From positions 1 to 7,008 of the forward strand of contig CALVUU010000077.1 in the NCBI GenBank assembly GCA_944363655.1: a stretch of DNA of 7,008 nt. Reading direction: 5' to 3'. Shown one piece after another: positions 1-6,162 of the stretch. Made by a program: the position numbers and the translations under genes. The stretch is from an uncultured Bacilli bacterium. Its GTDB lineage: Bacteria > Bacillota_I > Bacilli_A > RF39 > UBA660. Within the stretch, counting starts at the first letter, position 1, and every line of letters begins with the position of its first letter. The notes beneath the pieces were generated by a model. That model searched no databases and was not told the DNA's origin. It worked only from the letters and a program-made list of their open reading frames with translations.

Positions 1-103
1 AAGAAGTATAAGTAGATTTTTCGCCATAAATTTTTAAGTAACGATAACGAGAGAATTCATCAATAGCTGTATGCCATTGACTTTTATAAATAACTTTTGC
101 CAT
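1..103 (-). pseudogene. DDE integrase-core transposase fragment (cut by left window edge)
   Basis: Read on the minus strand from an ATG at 103, the frame stays open to the window edge (34 codons). It contains WHTAIDEFSRYRY followed by a KSTYTS motif. This matches the start of the rve/DDE catalytic core of a transposase group common in Firmicutes, typically 'QYTAIDE(Y/F)SRxRY...STYSSA'. The Asp of TAID (residue 15 here) would be the first catalytic Asp. Family members normally carry a helix-turn-helix domain of 100 or more residues before this point. Here the upstream DNA is instead the XRE gene on the other strand, so the N-terminus appears lost. A short neighbouring minus frame (HVKDGKSYL then stop) could be a frameshifted remnant of the missing part, but that is weak. 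The rest of the core lies outside the window, so IS boundaries cannot be seen. IS481-like is a guess; the integrase-core identity is fairly secure. Confidence 0.6.
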
Positions 104-123
104 CCTTAACGTGGGTGTTAAAA

Positions 124-324
124 ATGAAAATTAAAGCAAATGAAGTTATGAAAATAATTAGAGAATGGACAACTTTATCCCAACATGAATTTGCCAAAAA
201 AGTAGGAAGAAGTCGAAATGGAATAAATAATATTGAAAATAATCGTAATAGAATATTTTTACAAGATTTTTTAGATATATGTGATAAATTTAACATTAAT
301 GTAACATTAGAAAAGCACAAATAA
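124..324 (+). CDS. Small XRE-family helix-turn-helix regulator
   Basis: A 66-residue protein that is essentially a single Cro/C1-type helix-turn-helix domain (about residues 6-60). The recognition region is LSQHEFAKKVGRSRNGINNI (residues 18-37): 'LSQ.EFAKK.G.SR..I.NIE' is the classic XRE pattern, and it is followed by a helix with LxxxLxIC-like spacing. Such one-domain proteins bind DNA as dimers and are typical of phage, mobile-element and toxin-antitoxin loci; no partner toxin is visible here. I chose ATG 124 because a weak GGGTG Shine-Dalgarno precedes it by about 7 nt. A TTG at 97 would add nine residues that do not look like protein of this family and would overlap the transposase fragment. 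It is the only protein-coding gene on the plus strand. It converges on the 339-2372 gene and ends inside a shared terminator hairpin. Its target is unknown. Position beside a transposase fragment suggests an acquired segment. Confidence 0.75.
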   Translation: MKIKANEVMKIIREWTTLSQHEFAKKVGRSRNGINNIENNRNRIFLQDFLDICDKFNINVTLEKHK

Positions 325-341
325 AACTTTGTGCTTTTCTA
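308..341. terminator. Bidirectional hairpin terminator between convergent genes
   Basis: A perfect 14-bp inverted repeat (308-321 with 328-341; core AAAAGCACAAA / TTTGTGCTTTT) has a 6-nt loop. On each strand the distal arm ends in TTTT. The TAA of the XRE gene lies in the loop and the TAG of the minus-strand gene is the last three bases of the right arm. It can therefore serve both converging transcripts. The T-tracts are short, so strength is uncertain. Confidence 0.7.
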
Positions 342-2372
342 TCTACTTAAATGTGTTTCTTTATTTAATACAGTTTCATTTATATACTTAGTAACTAATT
401 CTTTTAATTCTTCTCTACTAAAAGCATATATATCTTTATTTTCATCTAATATATTATAATAATTAAATATTGTATATAAATCAGTAAAGAAATAATCATC
501 TCCATCCCAAGATATATCTAATTGTATATTAACAAATGGAATAGACATAATTCCATATTTATAAACACGACATAAGTCTAAACTATAAAATGTATCATCA
601 TCAGTAATATGTAACTTACAATTAGACATAACTAATATATCGTTATTATTAATAACTACATCATCAAATAAATTTAATCGCTCTTCAACTCCCTTTAAAT
701 AAGCAATATTAAATACATAAGATAATTCTAATTTATCATTAAAATTATATAATTTTAAATAATCTAATAAAGGTATTCTAGCTACATAATTTTGTAAATC
801 TATCATGTCACTAGTCTTAAACAATTCAAATTTTATATTTCCATTATCTTTACTAATACCTACTTCTAAATCTTGTAAATATTCTTCACTTAAAAACTCG
901 CCATTATTATATATTGGTATTTTTTTATACATATAATCTTTTATTAATTTATTATCATTAACCATATTAATCCAAAACTCTTGTGTACCATAAATATCCT
1001 TATAATTTAAATAGTTTATTTTTATATAAGTATCTAAATTATTTATATAAATCATATCATCCATACTTATCGGAGTATTACCATAATAATTTAAAAGTGA
1101 TAATTTAGAATCTATAACTCCACATAAATAAGGTTGATTATCATTTATAGTTACATATTCATAATCTTTATAAAGTTTATTAATACTATTTAATTCTTCT
1201 TTAGTAATTATATTTTCGCAACTTAAATCTTTTAAATAATTATTATATTTATCTAAATATGCATTTATTAATTCATCATTATTTTCTAATATTTTAATAA
1301 AATTAGTTAAAGATTTATAAGGATTATTTAAATTAACGTTTTTCAAACATAATTTAAATAATTCATCTAAATATTCTCTTGAATTAGTTATACTTATATC
1401 ATATCCTAAAGTCTTTTGGGTATCACTTAAAGTATTTATAAATTCACTTATATAATCAAAATCTATATCAGGATATTTTTCTTTTAATCTATTTATTAAT
1501 TCATCTATTCCATATTTGTTATAATCTTCTAAAGAATAATCTACAAATAATAAAAGATAATCTAATAATAATCCCTCAGATTGATAACTAGTAGGTAATG
1601 TAAATAGACTAACTATTTTATTATTCATTGCTTCATTTAAAGCACTATTATCAGTATATCTAAAAATTACTCCTTGCTCAGAACCTACATAAAACTCTTG
1701 CGTAACATGAGCAAGTTCATGATATATGGTATTTATTAAAGCTCCATTAATTAAATTAATTTGATTATTAAAAGTATCATAATTACCTGCAATTTTATCT
1801 CCTAAAATTGCAGGATCATCTATTTCAACTATTTTTAAAGTTTTTATATTTTCATAAAATATGCGCAGATCAGCATTAGGTACTTCTTCTAAATACTTAT
1901 TAACTAAAGATTTAGCAAATATTTTATAATACTTATCTAAATTAGTATTATCATCAATAGCCTTATAAATCTCTTCTTTTGTAACACTCGTATAACCTAA
2001 TATTTCATCTAAATATTTTGTATTAGAAAATACTTGTGTATTACCTAAATTAGTATCATCATATACTAAATTTACCTCATTATCACTAACTTGATATTTA
2101 ATATTAACTAACCCTTTAATAGCAGTTGCTGCAACAACCACAGCAAGTATACCACTTGCTAAACGTACCTTTTCTTTAAAAAATATGTTTTTATCATAAA
2201 ATATAAACGGATTATGTATATTGTAAATAGAATTTAATACTTTAAAATCTTCAAATAAAGGGTATTCATATTTTCCAGTTTCATCTTTTTCTAAAAATAC
2301 TTTTCTTTTATTAGAAGATAAAAATATTGTAAAATTTTTATTATTATATTTAATATCAAATAATTTTTTCAT
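339..2372 (-). CDS. Putative membrane-anchored HExxH zinc metallopeptidase, family unrecognised
   Basis: A 677-residue protein I cannot assign to a named family. Residues 1-70 are hydrophilic and presumably cytoplasmic. KEKVR precedes a moderately hydrophobic segment at about 71-89 (LASGILAVVVAATAI), predicted as one membrane anchor with the remaining roughly 590 residues outside. The clearest functional signal is HELAH at 218-222 in the context NTIYHELAHVTQ, the HExxH motif of zinc peptidases. A glutamate at 247 (SALNEAMN), 25 residues after the second His, is well placed as the third ligand, as in gluzincins. The C-terminal half is rich in Asn, Asp, Tyr and Ile, with no motif I recognise. 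The start is ATG 2372, with AGGTG six bases upstream. It lies 61 bp downstream of sufU behind a terminator. Promoter-like sequence in that gap is weak (TAAAAT without a good -35), so read-through from suf or a poor own promoter are both possible. Peptidase activity and topology are inferred; it could also be a degenerate, non-catalytic member. Confidence 0.7.
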   Translation of the reverse strand: MKKLFDIKYNNKNFTIFLSSNKRKVFLEKDETGKYEYPLFEDFKVLNSIYNIHNPFIFYDKNIFFKEKVRLASGILAVVVAATAIKGLVNIKYQVSDNEVNLVYDDTNLGNTQVFSNTKYLDEILGYTSVTKEEIYKAIDDNTNLDKYYKIFAKSLVNKYLEEVPNADLRIFYENIKTLKIVEIDDPAILGDKIAGNYDTFNNQINLINGALINTIYHELAHVTQEFYVGSEQGVIFRYTDNSALNEAMNNKIVSLFTLPTSYQSEGLLLDYLLLFVDYSLEDYNKYGIDELINRLKEKYPDIDFDYISEFINTLSDTQKTLGYDISITNSREYLDELFKLCLKNVNLNNPYKSLTNFIKILENNDELINAYLDKYNNYLKDLSCENIITKEELNSINKLYKDYEYVTINDNQPYLCGVIDSKLSLLNYYGNTPISMDDMIYINNLDTYIKINYLNYKDIYGTQEFWINMVNDNKLIKDYMYKKIPIYNNGEFLSEEYLQDLEVGISKDNGNIKFELFKTSDMIDLQNYVARIPLLDYLKLYNFNDKLELSYVFNIAYLKGVEERLNLFDDVVINNNDILVMSNCKLHITDDDTFYSLDLCRVYKYGIMSIPFVNIQLDISWDGDDYFFTDLYTIFNYYNILDENKDIYAFSREELKELVTKYINETVLNKETHLSR

Positions 2373-2378
2373 TTTCTA

Positions 2379-2383
2379 CACCT
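2379..2383 (-). promoter_or_regulatory. Ribosome binding site of the HExxH gene
   Basis: On the minus strand AGGTG sits six bases before ATG 2372. It is a moderate Shine-Dalgarno match and fixes the start, as no other in-frame start codon lies nearby with such a site. Confidence 0.55.
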
Positions 2384-2398
2384 GCATTAATTTTATCA

Positions 2399-2451
2399 AA
2401 AAAAATACTAAAGAAAAAGCACTTATGTGCTTTTTATAATAGTATTTTTTT
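2399..2451 (-). terminator. Two-tier hairpin terminator of the sufS-sufU operon
   Basis: The inner hairpin is AAAAAGCAC (2414-2422) with GTGCTTTTT (2427-2435) around a 4-nt loop, a perfect 9-bp stem overlapping the sufU stop codon. It is enclosed by a second perfect 12-bp inverted repeat (2399-2410 with 2440-2451), separated from it only by a 3-nt/4-nt internal loop. On the minus strand the sequence reads through CTTTAG into a run of eight T. The inner stem with its T-rich flank, or the whole nested structure, can act as the rho-independent terminator. Confidence 0.7.
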
Positions 2452-2835
2452 GAGTGCTTCATATGGAAGCCATGCACAAGTCTTACGACTAGTGTTTTTG
2501 GTATCTTCATAAACTATTGCCTCTTTTAAAATACTAGAATTATATTCTAAATCATTAAGCATGGCTTCCATGTTTTTAATATATTCTATTGCTTCTAAAA
2601 CACTTTTACCTTTTAAATTAGTAGTCATAATTGATGCTGATGAAATACTTATAGCACATGCTTCTCCCTCAAACGTTATATCTTCTATTTTATCATTTTT
2701 TATTTTTACATAAATATCTAAATTATCTATACAAGAAGAATTTCTTGTATTTTCTACTATATAATTATTATCATTTATTCTTCTTCTATTTCTTGGATTA
2801 CTATAATGATCCAGTATTATTTCTCGTTTTTCCAC
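2434..2835 (-). CDS. sufU: SufU-type Fe-S assembly / sulfur-transfer protein
   Basis: A 133-residue IscU/NifU-N family protein of the SufU type. SufU accepts persulfide sulfur from the SufS active-site Cys through a bound zinc ion and passes it on for Fe-S cluster assembly in the cytoplasm. The residues expected as zinc and sulfur ligands are present: Cys35 and Asp37 (SSCIDNLD), Cys60 (GEACAISISSAS) and Cys120 (SRKTCAWLPYEAL). The N-terminal ILDHYSNPRNRR is also family-typical. It is somewhat shorter than the roughly 145 residues usual for SufU. The first motif is off-consensus: CID replaces the usual CGD. The start is GTG 2835, immediately after the sufS stop (TAA-GTG). A GTGAG element inside the sufS 3' end is the likely ribosome binding site, so translation is probably coupled to sufS. 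It is followed by a terminator and is the last gene of the pair. Confidence 0.92.
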   Translation of the reverse strand: MEKREIILDHYSNPRNRRRINDNNYIVENTRNSSCIDNLDIYVKIKNDKIEDITFEGEACAISISSASIMTTNLKGKSVLEAIEYIKNMEAMLNDLEYNSSILKEAIVYEDTKNTSRKTCAWLPYEALKKILL

Positions 2836-4032
2836 TTAAATCATCTCACTTACTATTTTTTCTTTATCGCTTAAAAGTTCTACTAATTCATCTATTTCTC
2901 TTTCAGTATTATAAAAATATAAACTTACTCGCAAAGAATTAGTAACACCCGTAGCATTTTTCACAAGTTTGGCACAATGATTGCCAGCTCTAACACAAAT
3001 ATTATATTTATTTAAATAATATGCCACATCTTGCGAAAATACACCATCGACATTAAAAGCAACAATGCCACTATCCGCTTCTAAATTGAGGATATCTATG
3101 TGTGGAATTTTAACCAACTTTTCAATTAAATATTCTCTTAACTTAATTTCTCTTTCATGTATTTTATCCATTCCTATTTTTTTAATATATTCAATTGCTG
3201 CACCTAAACCAATAACACCAGCAATATTCGGAGTTCCCGCCTCAAGTCTAGTAGGCAAATCGACATAATATACTTCACTTGGAGAATCAAATGATTCATT
3301 CATTCCTCCACCTAAATTGATAGGTTCTAAATTTTCCAACAATTCTTGTTTACCATATAAAACTCCAATTCCTGTTGGTCCTAACATTTTATGTGCAGAA
3401 AACGCTAAAAAATCGACATCAAGATCTTGAACATCAACTTTCATATGGGCAACACTTTGAGCGCCATCGACAACAACAAATATATTATTTTCATGAGCAA
3501 TTTTACATATTTCTTTTATTGGTCTTACATCCCCAACGACATTAGTAATTTGCGCAAGAGCAATAATCTTAGTTCTAGGAGTAATACTTTTTTTTACATT
3601 ATCGATTGTTACATGTAAGTTATCATCTAAAGGAATAAAATTTATCGTACAACCATAATCATTTACTAATCTAAACCAAGGTAAAACATTAGAAGCATGT
3701 TCCGTTGTTGTAATTAATATCTCATCCCCCGGTTCTACTATATTTGCAAAAAAACCTGTTGCTATCATATTAAGAGACTCTGTTGCACCACTTGTAAAAA
3801 CAACTTCTTCTTTTGTCTTAGCATTAATAAATTCTACAACTAAATCCCTAGCACTTTCATATTCCATATCAACTTTATATGATATATCATAATCTCCGCG
3901 ATGCGCATTAGCATTATATTTCTCATAATATTCAGTCATTTTATCAATAACTACTTGAGGTTTAAAACTTGTTGCTCCATTATCTAAGTATATTATATCT
4001 TGTTTTAGCATTGGAAAGTCTTCTCTATTCAT
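2836..4032 (-). CDS. sufS: SufS-type cysteine desulfurase
   Basis: A 398-residue PLP-dependent class V aminotransferase-fold enzyme. It converts L-cysteine to L-alanine and leaves a persulfide on its catalytic Cys, which SufU collects. Landmarks are YLDNGATSFKP near the N-terminus, TTTEHASN (His112, stacking on PLP), VVVDGAQSVAH (Asp189, Gln192), the Schiff-base lysine in FSAHKMLGPTG (Lys215), and the active-site RAGNHCA (Cys353). The last replaces the more usual RAGHHCA by one residue. The short Cys loop and the HKMLGPTG context place it in the SufS (type II) rather than IscS group. The length is normal. The start is ATG 4032, with GAAGG 9 bases upstream. A promoter-like pair lies at 4125-4153, giving a leader of about 85 nt. 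It directly abuts sufU. No sufB, sufC or sufD is visible here. Confidence 0.95.
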   Translation of the reverse strand: MNREDFPMLKQDIIYLDNGATSFKPQVVIDKMTEYYEKYNANAHRGDYDISYKVDMEYESARDLVVEFINAKTKEEVVFTSGATESLNMIATGFFANIVEPGDEILITTTEHASNVLPWFRLVNDYGCTINFIPLDDNLHVTIDNVKKSITPRTKIIALAQITNVVGDVRPIKEICKIAHENNIFVVVDGAQSVAHMKVDVQDLDVDFLAFSAHKMLGPTGIGVLYGKQELLENLEPINLGGGMNESFDSPSEVYYVDLPTRLEAGTPNIAGVIGLGAAIEYIKKIGMDKIHEREIKLREYLIEKLVKIPHIDILNLEADSGIVAFNVDGVFSQDVAYYLNKYNICVRAGNHCAKLVKNATGVTNSLRVSLYFYNTEREIDELVELLSDKEKIVSEMI

Positions 4033-4124
4033 TATATTATACCTTCTTTCTTATTTTACTATATTTTATTCTCTAAACTAAAAATCACTTATAACAAAGG
4101 CCTTGTCCCCTCAAAACTTGTATT

Positions 4125-4153
4125 ATTTTACCACAATTTATAACTTTTTACAA
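4125..4153 (-). promoter_or_regulatory. Predicted sigma-A promoter of sufS-sufU
   Basis: On the minus strand TTGTAA (4153-4148), a 17-nt spacer and TAAAAT (4130-4125), with TG one base before the -10, form a plausible housekeeping promoter. Transcription would begin near 4118, leaving a leader of about 85 nt before ATG 4032. The leader holds only a weak 5-bp hairpin around ACAAGGCCTTTGT, and I recognise no riboswitch in it. Confidence 0.5.
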
Positions 4154-4171
4154 AAAGTTTGCAAAAACATG

Positions 4172-4199
4172 TTGACTTAAAATAAATATTTGTTATAAT
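4172..4199 (+). promoter_or_regulatory. Strong extended -10 promoter of the candidate small RNA
   Basis: TTGACT (4172-4177), a 16-nt spacer and a perfect TATAAT (4194-4199) preceded by TGT give a near-consensus sigma-A promoter with an extended -10. It is the best promoter match I see in the window. A start 7-8 bases downstream falls on G4207, exactly the first base of the long stem of the downstream structure. No plus-strand gene lies downstream, so its product should be a noncoding RNA. Confidence 0.7.
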
Positions 4200-4206
4200 A
4201 AAACAT

Positions 4207-4303
4207 GTAGAGCAACATCCATTTTTCATATTTTTACTAAAGGTATTTTTATACCTTTGATGTTGCTCTACAAAAAAACACAAAATTAATTTTGTGTTTT
4301 TTT
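4207..4303 (+). ncRNA. Candidate structured small RNA, about 97 nt, family unknown
   Basis: Three helices are perfect by eye. Helix A is a 13-bp closing stem, GTAGAGCAACATC (4207-4219) with GATGTTGCTCTAC (4259-4271). Helix B is an 8-bp hairpin, AAAGGTAT (4239-4246) with ATACCTTT (4251-4258), closed by a TTTT loop and stacked directly on A. Helix C is the terminator, starting at the very next base after A. The only sizeable unpaired stretch is 19 nt (4220-4238), U-rich, between the 5' strand of A and B. The predicted transcription start coincides with the first base of A. No open reading frame of useful size exists; the longest ATG frame is nine codons with no ribosome binding site. It does not resemble SRP RNA, 6S RNA, tmRNA or RNase P as I know them. 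The gene is divergent from sufS and converges on the AI-2E-family gene. Alternatively it is a short inverted-repeat element (MITE), but no target duplication flanks it and a MITE would not explain the promoter and terminator. Confidence 0.6.
4272..4303. terminator. Bidirectional terminator for the small RNA and the AI-2E-family gene
   Basis: A perfect palindrome of 16 bp per arm (AAAAAAACACAAAATT mirrored) gives a hairpin ending in seven T on both strands. On the plus strand it ends the candidate small RNA. On the minus strand it starts at the stop codon (4304-4302) of the AI-2E-family gene and ends that operon. Confidence 0.85.
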
Positions 4304-5414
4304 ATTTTTCCTTTTTTTCTTCCAAACGATATCTAATGTTTGTAGCCATTATACTATATATAATAGAACATATTGGCACACTTAAAAGCATACCTAAAAT
4401 ACCATTTATACTAGCCCCAACAGTTACAGCAACTAAAACCCAAATACCTGGAAGTCCAACGGATTTTCCAACTACTTTTGGATAAATTAAATTGCCTTCT
4501 AATTGTTGTAAAACTAGAATAAAGATAATAAAGATTAATGCTTGTAATGGACTAACCATAAATATTAAAAAAGCTCCAATTATAGTTCCAATAAATGCAC
4601 CAAAAACAGGAATTAATGCCGTAAATCCAACTAAAACAGATATAGTAGATGCATATGGAAGTCTTAAAGCAAACATACCTAAAAAGCATAAGAAACCAAT
4701 TATAATCGCCTCAATACATTGTCCTCCAACAAAACTAGAAAATATTTTATTAGACAAACTAGCAATATCTTGCACTTTAACAATTGCTTTATCAGGCAAA
4801 TAAGCATGCATAAGATTATCCACTTGATGGCTAATCTTTTCTTTTTGAGCTAGAAAATAAATAGCAAAAACAATTCCAATAGTTACATTAATAAATCCTG
4901 TTACTACATTAGTTGCAATTCCTAAAGTAGTTTCTAATACTTGATTACTATTTTCTTTAATATAAGCACTTGCACTTTCCCCTAAAGATTTAAATACATC
5001 AGATATTTCATTAATTATATTAGCATCAATTCCCCAACTATTTAATAAACCTTGTAAATTTTTTGTATATTCCGGAATATTATCAGCAAATATAGCTATT
5101 GTATTTTGTAAGTTAGGAATTATTAAAAATAACAAAAAGACAAAAAAACCAATAATTATTGCAAGAGCAATAATTAAACTAACTGCTCTTTTAGTAATAG
5201 TGCTAATTTGCCAATTTTTAAGCCATTTCTTCTCAACAACATTCACTAATACATTTAAGACAAATGCTACCCCTAATCCTACAATAAAAGGCATAAATAA
5301 CTTAATAATATAACCTAAAATACCCAGTATATCTTTAATATAAATAAAACCAAAAATAATTACAATAGTATATAATATTAAACCTCTAATATTTTTTAAA
5401 CTAAACGATTTCAA
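4302..5414 (-). CDS. AI-2E family (PerM/YdiK-like) integral membrane transporter
   Basis: A 370-residue polytopic membrane protein with the layout of the AI-2E transporter family (PF01594). Hydrophobic segments lie at about 10-30, 34-59 and 76-100. A soluble loop follows at about 101-163, then further segments at about 164-189, 229-251, 256-285, 288-304 and 320-353. Family signatures are visible in the C-terminal half: ALIPVFGAFIGTIIGAFL (266-283), QQLEGNLIYPKVVGKSVGLP (303-322) followed by a WVL motif, and a terminal GMLLSVP. Members have been linked to autoinducer-2 export and to Na+/H+ antiport. The substrate cannot be told from sequence, and quorum sensing should not be assumed. The start is TTG 5414, strongly supported by AGGAGG six bases upstream. 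The gene follows 5460-6161 after 45 bp without a terminator, so it is probably the last gene of the tex transcript. A perfect TATAAT at 5439-5434 might give extra expression. Confidence 0.9.
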   Translation of the reverse strand: MKSFSLKNIRGLILYTIVIIFGFIYIKDILGILGYIIKLFMPFIVGLGVAFVLNVLVNVVEKKWLKNWQISTITKRAVSLIIALAIIIGFFVFLLFLIIPNLQNTIAIFADNIPEYTKNLQGLLNSWGIDANIINEISDVFKSLGESASAYIKENSNQVLETTLGIATNVVTGFINVTIGIVFAIYFLAQKEKISHQVDNLMHAYLPDKAIVKVQDIASLSNKIFSSFVGGQCIEAIIIGFLCFLGMFALRLPYASTISVLVGFTALIPVFGAFIGTIIGAFLIFMVSPLQALIFIIFILVLQQLEGNLIYPKVVGKSVGLPGIWVLVAVTVGASINGILGMLLSVPICSIIYSIMATNIRYRLEEKKEK

Positions 5415-5420
5415 TAAGAT

Positions 5421-5426
5421 CCTCCT
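5421..5426 (-). promoter_or_regulatory. Consensus ribosome binding site fixing a TTG start
   Basis: On the minus strand AGGAGG lies exactly six bases before TTG 5414. This perfect Shine-Dalgarno site at ideal spacing is the reason for accepting the non-ATG start. Confidence 0.8.
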
Positions 5427-5433
5427 TTACATC

Positions 5434-5462
5434 ATTATAAACTAACTATTAACTATTTACTA
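5434..5462 (-). promoter_or_regulatory. Possible internal promoter before the AI-2E-family gene
   Basis: A perfect TATAAT (5439-5434, minus strand) sits between the two genes. At 17 nt spacing the -35 would be TAGTAA, only a half match, and the leader would be about a dozen bases carrying just the Shine-Dalgarno site. TATAAT is frequent by chance in DNA this AT-rich, so this is tentative. Confidence 0.25.
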
Positions 5463-6161
5463 GACTAAACCATTTAAAAAATTTACTACTTCATTAATTT
5501 CATAAACGGCAAATTGTCTATTTATTCCGTCGTCTTTAACAATTAATATTTCATTTTCACTAAAATCACTAATAGTTAATGTATATTTAGTATCTATTGT
5601 TCTACAAGTAACTTGTAAACTAATAGTGCTTTCATAATCTTTTTTAATAACTGGATCATTTACCCTCTTAGATGAATATATGGTATCTATTAATGTGTCC
5701 ATTGCATCTCTATTAATATCTCCCTCAGTATAAGTGCTAACATTATTATATTCATAAACCCACATATCACTTAAAACATAATCCGTACTACAATAATTAT
5801 CATATACTAAACTTATCGATACATTTCGATAATAATTATTATCACGAATATTATAATTAGTTATAGTTATATCATTTTTTTCATCATAATAATATATTCC
5901 ATAACATTGTTCTAAACTATTTATATAATCTTCTTTATAAGTATTTAAATAATTAACACTAAGAGGAGTAATAAAATTTGCTGTATTATTACTATTTACT
6001 CCTTGATAATACATAAATCTACTTATTGGAATGCCTTCACCAGTCATACCTTCTTCAGTATAAAATTCGTAAATAAAAGTTTTATTTATTAAAAGTAAAA
6101 AGACTCCAGCCATAAATAAGAAAACTAAACTAACTGCAATTATATTTAAAATTAATTTCAT
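5460..6161 (-). CDS. Single-pass membrane protein of unknown function downstream of tex
   Basis: A 233-residue protein of no family I recognise. A strongly hydrophobic segment at residues 3-25 (ILNIIAVSLVFLFMAGVFLL) is an uncleaved anchor or signal; there is no lipobox Cys. The remaining roughly 205 residues are polar and rich in Tyr, Asn, Asp and Thr, with beta-strand-like alternation. They are predicted to lie outside the membrane. Three Cys (86, 124, 186) fall in this part, so a disulfide is possible. I use ATG 6161 and not the TTG at 6173, because the sequence from that TTG (TTGAGGAGTAGT) is itself the Shine-Dalgarno site. That site lies within the last codons of tex, and this ATG follows the tex TAG by one base. 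Translation is therefore probably coupled to tex. The link with tex and the AI-2E-family gene is only positional. Confidence 0.8.
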   Translation of the reverse strand: MKLILNIIAVSLVFLFMAGVFLLLINKTFIYEFYTEEGMTGEGIPISRFMYYQGVNSNNTANFITPLSVNYLNTYKEDYINSLEQCYGIYYYDEKNDITITNYNIRDNNYYRNVSISLVYDNYCSTDYVLSDMWVYEYNNVSTYTEGDINRDAMDTLIDTIYSSKRVNDPVIKKDYESTISLQVTCRTIDTKYTLTISDFSENEILIVKDDGINRQFAVYEINEVVNFLNGLV

Positions 6162-6162
6162 A

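Noticed and set aside
84..320. Minus-strand open frame of 78 codons, hydrophobic, opposite the XRE gene
   Set aside because: It is the antisense of a convincing helix-turn-helix protein, lacks a ribosome binding site and has no recognisable motif except a possible transposase remnant at its very end.
2658..2942. Plus-strand open frame with many Leu/Phe/Tyr residues opposite sufU/sufS
   Set aside because: Composition is the antisense product of AT-rich coding DNA; both underlying genes on the other strand are certain.
4033..4118. Possible riboswitch or T-box in the sufS leader (GAGGGGACAAGGCC)
   Set aside because: No T-box core, no anti-terminator/terminator pair and only a weak 5-bp hairpin; nothing matching a riboswitch I know.
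4207..4271. Miniature inverted-repeat transposable element with 13-bp terminal repeats
   Set aside because: No target-site duplication is visible and the promoter and terminator fit exactly at its edges; copy number in the genome would settle it, so it stays an alternative.
4260..4289. Nine-codon reading frame within the small RNA (ATG 4260 to TAA)
   Set aside because: No Shine-Dalgarno site, start codon buried in the long stem, and the codons run into the terminator; unlikely to be translated.
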